This document shows, one piece after another, positions 1 to 8,748 of a stretch of 64,000 bases of DNA. Numbering within the stretch: the stretch's first letter is position 1; each line of letters opens with the position of its first letter. The position numbers were made by a program, and so were the translations under genes. The notes beneath the pieces are model-generated. The model had not been told where the DNA came from. It did not search any database and saw only the letters and a program-made list of their open reading frames with translations. Origin of the DNA: Bacteroidales bacterium KHT7. Lineage in GTDB: Bacteria > Bacteroidota > Bacteroidia > Bacteroidales > Bacteroidaceae. The DNA lies in NCBI GenBank assembly GCA_900102385.1, contig FNBQ01000010.1, positions 64,953 to 128,952 on the forward strand, in the 5' to 3' direction.

Positions 1-1399
1 ATGTTAGTCCGCAGCCAGAGAAAACCCCGTCTTCGATGCTGGTCACGCTGTTTGGTATAGTAATGGATGTAAGTTCAGAACAGTAACTGAAAGCGTGGGA
101 TCCGATGGTAGTCACGCTATTCGGTATAGTAATGGATGTAAGTCCCGTGCAACCAGAGAAAGCGTTGTCTCCAATGGTAGTCACGCTATTCGGTATAGTA
201 ATGGATGTAAGTCCAGGACAGTAAATGAAAGTGCGGTATTCAATGCTAGTCACGCTATTCGGTATATTAATGGATATAAGTCCAGAACAGTAACTGAAAG
301 CGCCGTATCCAATACTAGTCACGCTATTCGGTATAGTAATGGATGTAAGTCCAGGACAGTAAATGAAAGTGCGGTATTCAATGCTAGTCACGCTATTCGG
401 TATATTAATGGATATAAGTCCAGAACAGTAACTGAAAGCGCCGTATCCAATACTAGTCACGCTATTCGGTATAGTAATGGATGTAAGTCCAGAGCAGTCT
501 TGGAAAGCTCTTTCACCAATGTTAGTAATACTGTTTGGAATAGAATAAGTTGTCTCTTTTCCTAGATACCTTACAAGAGCATTGCCTTTTATACAAATGC
601 CTGATTCTGTTCTTACATCACAAACAGTTAATCCTGAAGGGGTGATATTGCTTTGATTGTGAAAGTTTTCTTTTGTTACATAGCAGTCATAGAAAGCGTC
701 TTCTCCAATGTTAGTCACGCTGTTCGGTATAGTAATGGATGTAAGTCCCGTGCATCCAGAGAAAGCGTATTGTCCAATGCTAGTCACGCTATTCGGTATA
801 GTGATGGATGTAAGTCCCGTGCAGCCAGAGAAAACACTATTTTCAATGCTAATTACGCTGTTTGGTATAGTAATGGATGTGAGTCCAGAGCAGTATTGGA
901 AAGCGTATTCTCCAATGCTAGTCACGCTGTTAGGTAAAGTAATGGATGTAAGTTCAGGACAGTATTGGAAAGCGTATTCTCCAATGCTAGTCACGCTGTT
1001 AGGTAAAGTAATGGATGTAAGTTCAGGACAGTATTGGAAAGCGTATTCTCCAATGCTAGTCACGCTGTTAGGTAAAGTAATGGATGTAAGTTCAGGACAG
1101 TATTGGAAAGCGTATTCTCCAATGCTAGTCACGCTGTTAGGTATTGTAACGGATGTAAGTCCCGTGCAGCAATAGAAAGCCAAGTATCCGATGCTGGTCA
1201 CGCTATATTGGTTATCATTGTAAGTGACGGTTTCTGGAATTATAGCATCACCTGAATATAGTCTATTCGATGCGACTTCGGCAGTTTTGTCCTCATCAAA
1301 CAAATTGTAATTTATGCCGTCAATCTTTACACCATAAGCATCTGCACTTGCTACCAATGGTAGCAGTAATGTAAAAATAAAAAGTAATAATTTCTTCAT
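1..1399 (-). CDS. BspA-like leucine-rich repeat surface protein (3' end outside window)
   Basis: The minus-strand reading frame is open from a start at 1399 to the window edge, so the C-terminus is missing. The N-terminus is a signal peptide ([19 protein letters not shown]) followed by a short lead-in containing [19 protein letters not shown], almost the same as in the copy at 4019-5731. The rest is a run of 23-residue repeats of the type [20 protein letters not shown], the TpLRR/BspA (LRR_5) pattern of exported Bacteroidales and Treponema adhesins. A stretch of about 40 residues near 565-690 interrupts the repeats without breaking the frame. Several repeat units are identical at DNA level, which suggests recent unit expansion. 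A role in surface adhesion or host interaction is inferred from the family only. It is the most distal surviving member of a tandem array. Confidence 0.9.
   Translation of the reverse strand, partial: MKKLLLFIFTLLLPLVASADAYGVKIDGINYNLFDEDKTAEVASNRLYSGDAIIPETVTYNDNQYSVTSIGYLAFYCCTGLTSVTIPNSVTSIGEYAFQYCPELTSITLPNSVTSIGEYAFQYCPELTSITLPNSVTSIGEYAFQYCPELTSITLPNSVTSIGEYAFQYCSGLTSITIPNSVISIENSVFSGCTGLTSITIPNSVTSIGQYAFSGCTGLTSITIPNSVTNIGEDAFYDCYVTKENFHNQSNITPSGLTVCDVRTESGICIKGNALVRYLGKETTYSIPNSITNIGERAFQDCSGLTSITIPNSVTSIGYGAFSYCSGLISINIPNSVTSIEYRTFIYCPGLTSITIPNSVTSIGYGAFSYCSGLISINIPNSVTSIEYRTFIYCPGLTSITIPNSVTTIGDNAFSGCTGLTSITIPNSVTTIGSHAFSYCSELTSITIPNSVTSIEDGVFSGCGLT
215..490. repeat. 138-bp tandem duplication (two LRR units per copy)
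   Basis: Positions 215-352 and 353-490 read identically. Each copy encodes two successive 23-residue LRR units (2 x 69 bp), so the duplication keeps the frame. Identity across synonymous positions indicates a recent event. Confidence 0.9.
901..1140. repeat. 69-bp tandem repeat, about 3.5 identical copies
   Basis: Units 901-969, 970-1038 and 1039-1107 are identical, and a partial fourth runs to about 1140. Each 69-bp unit is exactly one 23-residue LRR, so gain or loss of units would change protein length without a frameshift. Confidence 0.92.
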
Positions 1400-1500
1400 A
1401 ATCATTATTGTTAACATTCTATAAATGCACAAAAGTACAAATTTGCTGAGAGTACGCAAAATTAATAAGCTGTTTTTGGTGATTTTTCTTACAAACACAA

Positions 1501-1530
1501 AAAAAAGAGGACTAAATATAGCCCTCTTTT
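1501..1530 (-). terminator. Hairpin terminator, second copy of the uxaA-BspA intergenic terminator
   Basis: Inverted repeat AAAGAGGAC / GCCCTCTTT with an A/T tail. The same hairpin and its flanks occur at 5831-5860 downstream of the altronate dehydratase gene. Here it sits upstream of a BspA gene with no uxaA beside it, so it travelled with the duplicated BspA unit. Confidence 0.75.
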
Positions 1531-1588
1531 ACCGTTGCTGAAAACGGATTTTATAGCGTGTGTTTTATAGAACTTTTTGGGGCAGAAC

Positions 1589-1627
1589 AGATAAGACCAC
1601 GCTTTTTATAATGGCGTGGTCTTATCT
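1589..1627. terminator. Bidirectional hairpin terminator, BspA-array copy
   Basis: Near-perfect stem AGATAAGACCACGC / GCGTGGTCTTATCT around a short A/T loop. It is the same hairpin as 3971-4009, which ends the intact BspA gene. Its position next to the stump at 1636-1690 identifies it as the terminator of a lost array member. Confidence 0.8.
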
Positions 1628-1635
1628 TAAAAAAA

Positions 1636-1690
1636 TCAATCTAAGCGGATTTTGTAGGTCTTTTGCCCAATCTTTACGATTGCAACAGTT
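1636..1690 (-). pseudogene. C-terminal stump of a third BspA-like gene
   Basis: The minus strand reads TVAIVKIGQKTYKIRLD followed by a stop. This matches the C-terminus of the intact BspA protein at 4019 (VAIVMIGQNTYKIRLD, stop), and the following terminator hairpin is the same. Homology stops abruptly at about 1688, where an in-frame stop (TAA) lies just upstream. Only about 17 codons of this gene survive. The sequence beyond the breakpoint leads into the ATPase/RloB cassette. Confidence 0.88.
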
Positions 1691-1834
1691 TATAGAAGTT
1701 GCTTTGTCGTTTTATGTGGCAAATTAGAGCTAATTTGCTATCTCAATAATAAACATAAAGTTAAATAAGCGTAAAATCGTATATTGATTACCATATTCAG
1801 TAATAATAATGCACAGAATGTGATATATTATTCG

Positions 1835-1842
1835 TATTTTTG
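1835..1842 (+). promoter_or_regulatory. Candidate -7 box for the ATPase/RloB operon
   Basis: TATTTTTG matches the Bacteroidetes -7 consensus TAnnTTTG and lies 35 bp upstream of the ATPase start. No convincing -33 element was seen at the usual spacing. Confidence 0.5.
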
Positions 1843-1877
1843 TAGCAAAATTACGATAATAGTCTAAATATTGCAGT

Positions 1878-3158
1878 ATGATACGAGATTTTTGGGTGAA
1901 GAACTATCTTTCCATTCGCGACAAGCAGGAATTAAGCTTCGTGGCAAAAGGACCATCTTCGGAACTTGTTACCGAAGTAGCTGACGGCGTGTTCCTATAC
2001 AAATTAGGCATTCTATATGGTTCAAACGCTTCGGGTAAGTCGAATATGCTGATAGCCATGAACGAGGTGTTTCGTCTGTTGATTATGCCAAAATCGGATG
2101 CGACAGTCGATATTGGCGGTTGCATTCCATTTGTGCTTACCAAAGATGAGCCAACGGAAATGCACGTGTCGTTCTATGCCGATGGCATCCGATATGATTA
2201 CGATGTCAAGTTTAACGGCAAGCACATCCTAAGTGAATCCTTGTACTATTACCCAAACAAATCTAAATCTTTGTTTTATGAGCGTAGTTTTGTGGGTGAG
2301 AATGTACAGGCTGACATCAAGTTTGGTGCGAGTCTCAAACTGCAAGTCAAGACGCAGGAGAGCATACGCGAAAACACTTTGAACAATCATAGTGTATTGT
2401 CCGTATGTCGAAAGGCTGCCTTGAAAGAAGACATTGCTCCGTTCAATACACTCCACGCTTGGATTATGGCTAATTATCACGATGTAGATGGGGATGTAGA
2501 AAAGGGACTTGTTGAAATCTTGAAGGATGCTTACAGCAATTCCAAGAAGCGAAAGTTCTATAACACCATGCTCCAGAAGGCAGACTTGAATATCTTGGAG
2601 TATCGTCCTATTGTGGAAGACCGTTTTGTGCCTAATGATTTTCGTAAACGCATCCAGAAGGAGAACATTCCAGAGGAGATGAAAAATGTTCTGTTGAAGC
2701 CAACCACAGATTCTATTACTTTCTTGAATCATTCTGCCAATGGTGACTTTGACATTCCGCTCAGATGGCAATCGAAAGGAACTCAAAAGTATATTCGCAT
2801 TCTTGATGCGTTGTATGATTTGATAACAAATCCTCATGTATTCTTCCTTGACGAACTTGGCGAGGACTTGCACAACGACTTGTTGTACTATTATCTCAAT
2901 GTTTTCATCTTTAACTCCGACAAATCGCAGTTGATTATTACGAGTCAGGAGACAACGCTTCTTTCTCAAGATTTGATTAACGAGAACCGAGGCGTGGTAT
3001 GGTTTGTAGAGAAAAACAAGGAAACAGCTTCATCTGAGTACGCCCGTGGTGATTCATTCGGCTTGCACAAGAACCTTTCGCTATACAATTCTTATCGTAT
3101 CGGCAGATTGGGAGCAAAGCCAGAACTGGGTAGTATCTTTATAAATCTGGAGGACTGA
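1878..3158 (+). CDS. AAA15/RloA-like ATPase (AbiL-type defence pair, ATPase subunit)
   Basis: A 426-residue P-loop ATPase of the AAA15/ABC-like class. It starts MIRDFWVKNYLSIRDKQEL, the usual opening of this family, with Walker A GSNASGKS at residues 48-55 and Walker B FFLDELGEDLH with the Asp-Glu pair at about 325-326. The C-terminal lobe has the ITSQETTLL segment typical of SMC/RecF-like ATPases. The gene is two bases upstream of the RloB-family gene. ATPase plus TOPRIM pairs of this kind include AbiL and the related PARIS and OLD-type anti-phage systems, in which the ATPase senses or restrains the effector. The neighbouring BspA genes are on the opposite strand and one is truncated at the cassette edge, so the pair looks inserted. 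The anti-phage role is inferred. Confidence 0.85.
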   Translation: MIRDFWVKNYLSIRDKQELSFVAKGPSSELVTEVADGVFLYKLGILYGSNASGKSNMLIAMNEVFRLLIMPKSDATVDIGGCIPFVLTKDEPTEMHVSFYADGIRYDYDVKFNGKHILSESLYYYPNKSKSLFYERSFVGENVQADIKFGASLKLQVKTQESIRENTLNNHSVLSVCRKAALKEDIAPFNTLHAWIMANYHDVDGDVEKGLVEILKDAYSNSKKRKFYNTMLQKADLNILEYRPIVEDRFVPNDFRKRIQKENIPEEMKNVLLKPTTDSITFLNHSANGDFDIPLRWQSKGTQKYIRILDALYDLITNPHVFFLDELGEDLHNDLLYYYLNVFIFNSDKSQLIITSQETTLLSQDLINENRGVVWFVEKNKETASSEYARGDSFGLHKNLSLYNSYRIGRLGAKPELGSIFINLED

Positions 3159-3160
3159 CG

Positions 3161-3769
3161 ATGGGAAAACTACGACAAACAGCCCTCATATTGGGAGAAG
3201 GAACAACCGAGTTCTTCTATTTCAAGTCTTTGTGCGACGTGTTCAAACGTCTGACCATCAAGCCTGATTATCCTAAGCATACGAGTATAAAGGAACTTGA
3301 ACTCAAGATAGAAGATGGTATATCTATGGGCTACAACCATATCTTCTGTGTCATCGATATGGATACAAAGGACGAAGAACCTGAGCGTTCCCAATACCAG
3401 AAGCTAAAGGCAAAGTATGCCAAGCCAATCAATAAGCCGAAGAAAGGCATATATTGCGAGGTCGAGTTCTTCGAGACACACCGCTGCACCGAACTGTTCT
3501 TCCTCTATTATTTCAGATATACTTCACGACCATACGATGAGCAAGAGCCATTGCTCAAAGACCTCAATCAATGTGTTGAGTATCGCAAAATGATAGATTT
3601 CTTCATCAAGACCAAAGGCCTGCACAACTACTTTGAACGTAATGGAGGTAGCCTCGAAAAAGCTATTGCCAATGCCAATCGTTCAATGGATGAGAAACTC
3701 TCTTATAGAAGGAATTATACCTTCTCAGAACTCGGAAGACTGATGGAAAAGCTGAAGGGGCTGGAATAG
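3161..3769 (+). CDS. RloB-family TOPRIM-like protein (AbiL-type effector)
   Basis: A 202-residue RloB-like protein. The N-terminus has GEGTTEFFYF with acidic Glu13 and Glu17, followed by VIDMDTKD with Asp66, Asp68 and Asp71. The Glu plus DxD arrangement is the metal-binding signature of the TOPRIM fold. RloB/AbiLii proteins are the presumed nuclease effector of abortive-infection pairs whose partner is an AAA ATPase. The start codon lies two bases after the ATPase stop, with a GGAGG-like sequence inside the end of the upstream gene, so the pair is translated together. Length is normal for the family. The effector role and its nucleic-acid target are inferred. Confidence 0.83.
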   Translation: MGKLRQTALILGEGTTEFFYFKSLCDVFKRLTIKPDYPKHTSIKELELKIEDGISMGYNHIFCVIDMDTKDEEPERSQYQKLKAKYAKPINKPKKGIYCEVEFFETHRCTELFFLYYFRYTSRPYDEQEPLLKDLNQCVEYRKMIDFFIKTKGLHNYFERNGGSLEKAIANANRSMDEKLSYRRNYTFSELGRLMEKLKGLE

Positions 3770-3970
3770 TGTAGACTATGGCAACAACGAATGAAAAAAC
3801 AGTATGATTTAAGGTGTTATAAAGATGAATTTGTAAAAGCCTCAGTCTAACGAGAAGGGCAAGAATTTTCGTGGGGATATTCGGTGGATTTCTGGTAGCT
3901 TAAAATAATTACTCCATGTCAATTTGTGAGATTATGTTTCATATTTTGAGCAACAGAGATTTTGAAGAAT

Positions 3971-4009
3971 AGATAAGACCACGCTTTTTATAATGGCGTG
4001 GTCTTATCT
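3971..4009. terminator. Bidirectional terminator between RloB gene and BspA gene
   Basis: Perfect inverted repeat AGATAAGACCACGC / GCGTGGTCTTATCT with A/T-rich flanks, placed between two convergent genes. It is the same hairpin as at 1589-1627. Confidence 0.82.
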
Positions 4010-4018
4010 TAAAAAATA

Positions 4019-5731
4019 TCAATCTAAACGGATTTTGTAAGTATTTTGCCCAATCATTACGATTGCAACAGAACCCGATTTTAAGTTTGTGTTTATTAAG
4101 GCTGAACCGTTTCTTATAGCAGTTGTGCCAATCAATTGTCCGCTAATGGTATATATGCTTACCTTTTCGCCATCAGCATCGCTTTTTACTATGATATCGT
4201 TTCCGTTGGCTACTATGTTATAATCGTTTGTTGATGCTGCATCTATTTGTGTTGTTGCATCCTCTATTGGCAGAATTGTGCCAAACCAACTCCATGGAGC
4301 AGTTGCTTTGTATTCGTTAATAGCAGAGGCTGGAACATAGAGAGTTGCGTAATTTATGTAGAGGCCATGAATACCGAATGTGTTTTCGTTTGTTTCTGGT
4401 AATTTTGTTGCGTAACAGTAAACAGTTTTTAAGTTCTTGCAGTCATCGAAAGCGTTGCTTCCGATGGTAGTCACGCTGTTCGGTATAGTAACGGATGTAA
4501 GTCCCGAGCAGTTATTGAAAGCGCCGTTTCCAATGCATGTCACGCTATATTGGTTATCATTGTAAGTGACGGCTTCTGGAATTATAACTTTTCCGGAATA
4601 ATAATTTGGAGAAGACGTGACTTCGGCAGTTTTGTCTTTTTCAAACAAATTGTAATGTATACCGTCAATCTTTACACTATAAGTATCTGTATTTGCAGCA
4701 TCTATTGGTAGAATTGTGCCAAACCAGCGCCATGGGAATGTTGTTTCGTATTCGTTAATAGCAGAGGATGGAACATAGAGAGTGACGGAATTAATATTAC
4801 CGAATTCGATGATTGAGTTTGCTTTTGGTATTTTTGTTGCGTAACAATAAACTGTTTTTAAGTTATTGCAGCCCATGAAAGCCCAGACTCCGATGCTAGT
4901 CACATTGTTTGGAATGGTAACGGATGTAAGTTTCGAACAGTTCTCGAAAGTGTATTTTCCGATGGTAGTCACGCTGTTTGGTATAGTAACGGATGTAAGT
5001 CCCGAGCAATTTCTGAAAGCCTCGTCTCCGATGCTAGTCACATTGTTTGGTATAGTAACGGATGTAAGTCCAGAACAACCAGAGAAAGCCTCGTCTCCGA
5101 TGCTAGTCACGCTGTTTGGTATAGTGATGGATGTAAGTCCAGAGCAATTTCTGAAAGCGCCGGATCCAATGTTAGTCACGCTGTTCGGAATTGTGATGGA
5201 TGTTAGTCCTGAACAACCTGAGAAAGTACTGGATTCAATGTTTGTCACGCTGTTTGGAATAGTAATGGATGTAAGTCCAGAACAACCAGAGAAAGCCCAG
5301 AATCCGATGGTAGTCACGCTGTTTGGAATAGTAATGGATGTAAGTCCCGTGCAACCAGAGAAAGCTCCTTCTCTGATGCTGGTCACGCTGTTTGGAATAG
5401 TAATGGATGTAAGTCCCGTGCAGCGAAAGAAAGCGTTGTTTCCGATGCTAGTCACGCTGTTCGGTATAGTAATGGATGTAAGTCCAGAGCATCCAAGGAA
5501 AGCGTATTGTCCGATGCTAGTTACGCTATATTGTGAATCATTGTAAGTGACAGCTGCTGGAATAGTAACTTCTTCAGAGTATTGTAAATACTGAGAATAA
5601 GTGACTTCGGCAGTTTTGTCCTTATCAAACAAATTGTAAATTATGCCGTTAATATTGACACCATAAGAATCTGCATTTGCCACCATTGGCAAAAACAATA
5701 AGGTAAAAAGGAAAAGTAATAATTTCTTCAT
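4019..5731 (-). CDS. BspA-like leucine-rich repeat surface protein
   Basis: A 570-residue exported protein. The start at 5731 is chosen because it gives a clean signal peptide (MKKLLLFLFTLLFLPMVANA); a more upstream in-frame Met would add an implausible leader. Ten or more 23-residue LRR_5 units ([20 protein letters not shown] type) follow. There is then a hinge with a second VKIDGIHYNLFEKDKTAEV lead-in, two further repeats, and paired ATLYVPASAINEYKA segments, so the protein looks like a long and a short BspA module joined. The last 60 residues (KVSIYTISGQLIGTT ... YKIRLD) resemble a type-A C-terminal sorting domain used by type IX secretion. Predicted to be cell-surface or secreted; ligand unknown. 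Confidence 0.92.
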   Translation of the reverse strand: MKKLLLFLFTLLFLPMVANADSYGVNINGIIYNLFDKDKTAEVTYSQYLQYSEEVTIPAAVTYNDSQYSVTSIGQYAFLGCSGLTSITIPNSVTSIGNNAFFRCTGLTSITIPNSVTSIREGAFSGCTGLTSITIPNSVTTIGFWAFSGCSGLTSITIPNSVTNIESSTFSGCSGLTSITIPNSVTNIGSGAFRNCSGLTSITIPNSVTSIGDEAFSGCSGLTSVTIPNNVTSIGDEAFRNCSGLTSVTIPNSVTTIGKYTFENCSKLTSVTIPNNVTSIGVWAFMGCNNLKTVYCYATKIPKANSIIEFGNINSVTLYVPSSAINEYETTFPWRWFGTILPIDAANTDTYSVKIDGIHYNLFEKDKTAEVTSSPNYYSGKVIIPEAVTYNDNQYSVTCIGNGAFNNCSGLTSVTIPNSVTTIGSNAFDDCKNLKTVYCYATKLPETNENTFGIHGLYINYATLYVPASAINEYKATAPWSWFGTILPIEDATTQIDAASTNDYNIVANGNDIIVKSDADGEKVSIYTISGQLIGTTAIRNGSALINTNLKSGSVAIVMIGQNTYKIRLD

Positions 5732-5830
5732 AATCATTATTGTTAACATTCTATAAATGCACAAAAATACAAATTTGCTGAGAGTATGCAAAATTAATAA
5801 GCTGTTTTTGGGTGATTTTTCTTATAAACA

Positions 5831-5860
5831 AAAAAGAGGACTAAATATAGCCCTCTTTTA
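5831..5860 (-). terminator. Intrinsic terminator of the altronate dehydratase gene
   Basis: Read on the minus strand this is AAGAGGGC, an 8-base loop, then GTCCTCTT and a T run. It lies about 35 bases after the uxaA stop. An identical copy is at 1501-1530. Confidence 0.8.
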
Positions 5861-5893
5861 CCGTTGCTGAAAACGGATTTTATAGCGTGTGTT

Positions 5894-7390
5894 TTATAGA
5901 GTTACACCATTCTTGAAAATTGCAATCTCGCGGTATCCGTTCTTCTCGTTGTTTACGAGTTCCTCGCCGCTTGCAACCTTTATGATATAGTCTATGAACT
6001 TCTCCGACAGGTTCTCCATTGTCTCGCCCTGAACAAGTACGCCGGCGTTGAAGTCAATCCACTTTGGCTTGTTGTTGTATAGGTTAGAGTTTGTAGAAAT
6101 CTTCATTGTCGGAACGTAAGTGCCGAATGGCGTTCCGCGGCCGGTTGTAAACAGAACCATGTGGCATCCGCATGATGCGAGGGCTGTTGCCGCTACAAGG
6201 TCGTTGCCCGGAGCAGACAGAAGGTTCAAGCCCTTAACCTCAAGACGCTCGCCGTAAGCCATTACGCCGCTAACAGGACCCTTACCGCACTTCTGAGTAC
6301 AGCCGAGAGCCTTGTCCTCGAGTGTAGAGATACCGCCAGCCTTGTTGCCCGGAGATGGGTTCTCGCCAACAGGCTCGCCGTGTGAAAGGAAATAACTCTT
6401 GAAGTCGTTAATCAGCTTAACAGTCTGGTCGAACAGTTCTGGAGTCTTGCAACGGTTCATCAAGATAGTCTCTGCGCCGAACATCTCAGGCACTTCGGTA
6501 AGAACGGTTGTTCCGCCCTGAGCCACAAGGAAGTCGGAGAATACACCAAGAAGAGGGTTGGCTGTGATGCCCGAGAAACCGTCAGATCCGCCGCACTTCA
6601 AGCCAACGCGAAGTTCGTGCAGAGGCACATCAACGCGCTTGTCCTGCTTTGCCTTCTCGTAGAGGCCTCTCAGAATCTTCATACCTTCCTCAACCTCGTC
6701 GCCCTCGACCTTCTGCGTTGTCATAAACTTAACGCGCTCCTCGTCGAACTTGCCGATGAACTCCTTGAACACGTCAGGCTGGTTGTTCTCGCAGCCAAGG
6801 CTCACAACGAATACCGCTCCTGCGTTAGGGTGCTTAACCATGTCGCGCAGAATCTTCTTTGTGTTCTCGTGGTCGTCGCCAAGCTGAGAGCATCCGTAGT
6901 TGTGAGGGAATGCAACGATGGCGTCTACGCCCTCGCCCTTAGTCTCTTCCTGCAACTGCTTTGCAAGTTTGTCTACTATACCGTTGACACATCCTACGGT
7001 TGGAATAATCCATACCTCGTTGCGGATACCAACGTCGCCGTTCTTTCTGCGATAGCCCTTGAAGGTGAGGTTGCGGTTGGCAATATCGAGGTCGCACTTG
7101 ACAGGGTTGTAGGTATAGTCGAGCAATCCTGCAAGATTAGTCTTCAGGTTGTTCTCGTTTACCCAGTCGCCTTGCTTAAGGTTCTGTTTTGCATGACCGA
7201 TAGGGTAGCCGTACTTTATAACGTCTACGCCCTCGTTGATATCCTCGAGAAGGATTTTATGACCGGCAGGTGTATCCTGATTCACCTTTATCTCTTTGCC
7301 ATCAATAGCTATAGTCTCGCCAGCGCTTATTGGCTGAATGGCAACCACCACGTTGTCGGCAGGGTTGATTTTTAAAAACTTATTCTCCAT
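5894..7390 (-). CDS. uxaA: Altronate dehydratase (UxaA family)
   Basis: A 498-residue member of the altronate/galactarate dehydratase family. The N-terminal SAF domain (about residues 1-90) contains NPADNVVVAIQPISAGETI. It is followed by the catalytic UxaA/GarD core with RNEVWIIPTVGCVNGI, FPHNYGCSQLGDD, GLKCGGSDGFSG and CHMVLFTTGRGTPFG. The enzyme dehydrates D-altronate to 2-keto-3-deoxygluconate in the cytoplasm. The choice of altronate over galactarate is supported by the adjacent KDG kinase and KDPG aldolase genes. The gene lies 24 bases downstream of the LacI-family regulator on the same strand, so both are probably one transcript. Length is normal for the single-polypeptide form. Confidence 0.93.
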   Translation of the reverse strand: MENKFLKINPADNVVVAIQPISAGETIAIDGKEIKVNQDTPAGHKILLEDINEGVDVIKYGYPIGHAKQNLKQGDWVNENNLKTNLAGLLDYTYNPVKCDLDIANRNLTFKGYRRKNGDVGIRNEVWIIPTVGCVNGIVDKLAKQLQEETKGEGVDAIVAFPHNYGCSQLGDDHENTKKILRDMVKHPNAGAVFVVSLGCENNQPDVFKEFIGKFDEERVKFMTTQKVEGDEVEEGMKILRGLYEKAKQDKRVDVPLHELRVGLKCGGSDGFSGITANPLLGVFSDFLVAQGGTTVLTEVPEMFGAETILMNRCKTPELFDQTVKLINDFKSYFLSHGEPVGENPSPGNKAGGISTLEDKALGCTQKCGKGPVSGVMAYGERLEVKGLNLLSAPGNDLVAATALASCGCHMVLFTTGRGTPFGTYVPTMKISTNSNLYNNKPKWIDFNAGVLVQGETMENLSEKFIDYIIKVASGEELVNNEKNGYREIAIFKNGVTL

Positions 7391-7414
7391 AAGATGTGTA
7401 ATTGTATGTTTATT

Positions 7415-8491
7415 TTATTTATTCAAAGAAGTGTAGTAGTCGATGTTTTCGGCGCACAGCAAGTCAATCGGCATGTAGTTAATCTGCTCCACCTCCTTAT
7501 GGAAAATAAGATGGTCGCAGAGGCTTGTTACGGCTCTGTATCCCTGCTGGTGAGGTTGCTGCGCGATGAGGAACTGGATGTTGTTTCCGTTTTTCAGGAA
7601 TTCGACGTTCTGTTCCAGAAGGTCGTATCCGATGAGGCGGAAATCGTTCTTGTCCAGTTCCTGCAGGTATTCGCTGATAAGATATGCTTTAGAGTTGAAA
7701 GTAAGGCCTATGGTGACATTTTCGTGACGCTCGAAGTACTTTCGCATCACTTCCATGTCGTGCTCCTTGTTGTTCATGGCCAGGTCTATAGTTGAAAGTT
7801 CACAGTCTGGATGGTTCTTGCGCATGTATTCCTCGAATCCCAGTTCTCTGTTGTTCTGCTGGTTTGTTCCGATGCGCCCGATGTATATTTGTCTGAATAT
7901 GACCACCTCCTTGATGCCGGGCTCAATCATGAGCAGCATCTTGGCTGCAAGTGCTCCGCTTCGGCTTGAGTTCTGTCCGAAGAAGGCGATAGGCTCGAGG
8001 TTGTCGATGTTAGAGTCTATGAACACGTACGGGATTTCCTTTTCCTGAAGCATGTCGGTGAGTTTCTTAGTGTTGTCCTCCTCGACAGGCGATAGGATTA
8101 CGCCGTCGGGTTCTTTGTCCATAACGAGTTTTATCGACTTTACGAAAGAGTCTATGTCGTACTGGTCGTAATATACCATGCTAAGTGTTATGTGAAAATC
8201 GTGCATCTCGTTCATGCATTGCAGCGCTCCAGCCTCCACGTCAGACCAGTATTCGCCTTCGTTGTGCTTTGGCAGCAGGCAAACGAAGTGGTATTTCTTG
8301 TTGCTTGCCAATGCGCTTGCATACATGTTTGGCTGATAATTCATTTCTTTCAGAATTTTGCGCACTTTCTCTGCACTCGCCAGAGACACGCCCGGACGGT
8401 TGTGCAGGACACGGTCGACTGTGCCGACAGATACGCCTGCCATGATCGCGATATCCTTGATTCTAATTCTATCAGGAATCTGTTGCTCCAT
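7415..8491 (-). CDS. LacI-family transcriptional regulator of the uronate locus
   Basis: 358 residues from the chosen start at 8491; an in-frame Met at 8557 lies inside the candidate promoter and is rejected. The N-terminal LacI helix-turn-helix reads IRIKDIAIMAGVSVGTVDRV, followed by the hinge LHNRPGVSLASAEKVRKIL. The rest is a periplasmic-binding-protein-like sugar effector domain. It is upstream of and co-directional with uxaA, and divergent from kdgK-eda across a 257-bp shared regulatory region. It therefore probably controls both arms of the pathway in response to a uronate or KDG-type ligand. The effector is inferred. Confidence 0.9.
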   Translation of the reverse strand: MEQQIPDRIRIKDIAIMAGVSVGTVDRVLHNRPGVSLASAEKVRKILKEMNYQPNMYASALASNKKYHFVCLLPKHNEGEYWSDVEAGALQCMNEMHDFHITLSMVYYDQYDIDSFVKSIKLVMDKEPDGVILSPVEEDNTKKLTDMLQEKEIPYVFIDSNIDNLEPIAFFGQNSSRSGALAAKMLLMIEPGIKEVVIFRQIYIGRIGTNQQNNRELGFEEYMRKNHPDCELSTIDLAMNNKEHDMEVMRKYFERHENVTIGLTFNSKAYLISEYLQELDKNDFRLIGYDLLEQNVEFLKNGNNIQFLIAQQPHQQGYRAVTSLCDHLIFHKEVEQINYMPIDLLCAENIDYYTSLNK

Positions 8492-8556
8492 AGGTAATTG
8501 GTATAAAAAAATATATAAATAAGGTGTGAAAATATCTTGTTTGTTGTTATCGCCCA

Positions 8557-8564
8557 CGAATATA
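8557..8564 (-). promoter_or_regulatory. Candidate -7 box for the LacI-family gene
   Basis: On the minus strand TATATTCG, one base from TAnnTTTG, with a TTG about 21 bases upstream. It lies 66 bases before the preferred start codon. Confidence 0.4.
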
Positions 8565-8636
8565 CATATATTAATTTATTTGATGCAATTTTTTAGGCAA
8601 AAAATGTGGCTGAATGTAATTTTTTTTCGAAAAACT

Positions 8637-8666
8637 TTTGCGTTACCGAAAAAAGCCGTATATTTG
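8637..8666 (+). promoter_or_regulatory. Promoter of kdgK-eda
   Basis: -33 box TTTG (8637-8640), an 18-bp spacer, and -7 box TATATTTG (8659-8666), a good Bacteroidetes promoter. The 7-mer GCGTTAC overlaps the -33 box (8640-8646) and recurs downstream of the -7 box (8684-8690). These direct repeats are placed where a regulator could bind; that role is speculative. Confidence 0.7.
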
Positions 8667-8748
8667 TGCTCGTACACACTAAGGCGTTACATTATTTAAA
8701 ATAGGATTTTTGAATTAACATTTTTAAAACATATTTTTTAACACACTT

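Noticed and set aside
215..1140. Regular 69-bp repeats considered as a CRISPR array
   Set aside because: Units are contiguous with no unique spacers, and they encode in-frame LRR units of a surface protein; there are no cas genes.
95..1175. Plus-strand open frames of SNGCKSRAV- or [13 protein letters not shown] repeats across the BspA genes (also 4866-5546)
   Set aside because: They are antisense shadows of the 69-bp LRR repeats on the minus strand; they have no signal peptide or family match and simply mirror the repeat period.
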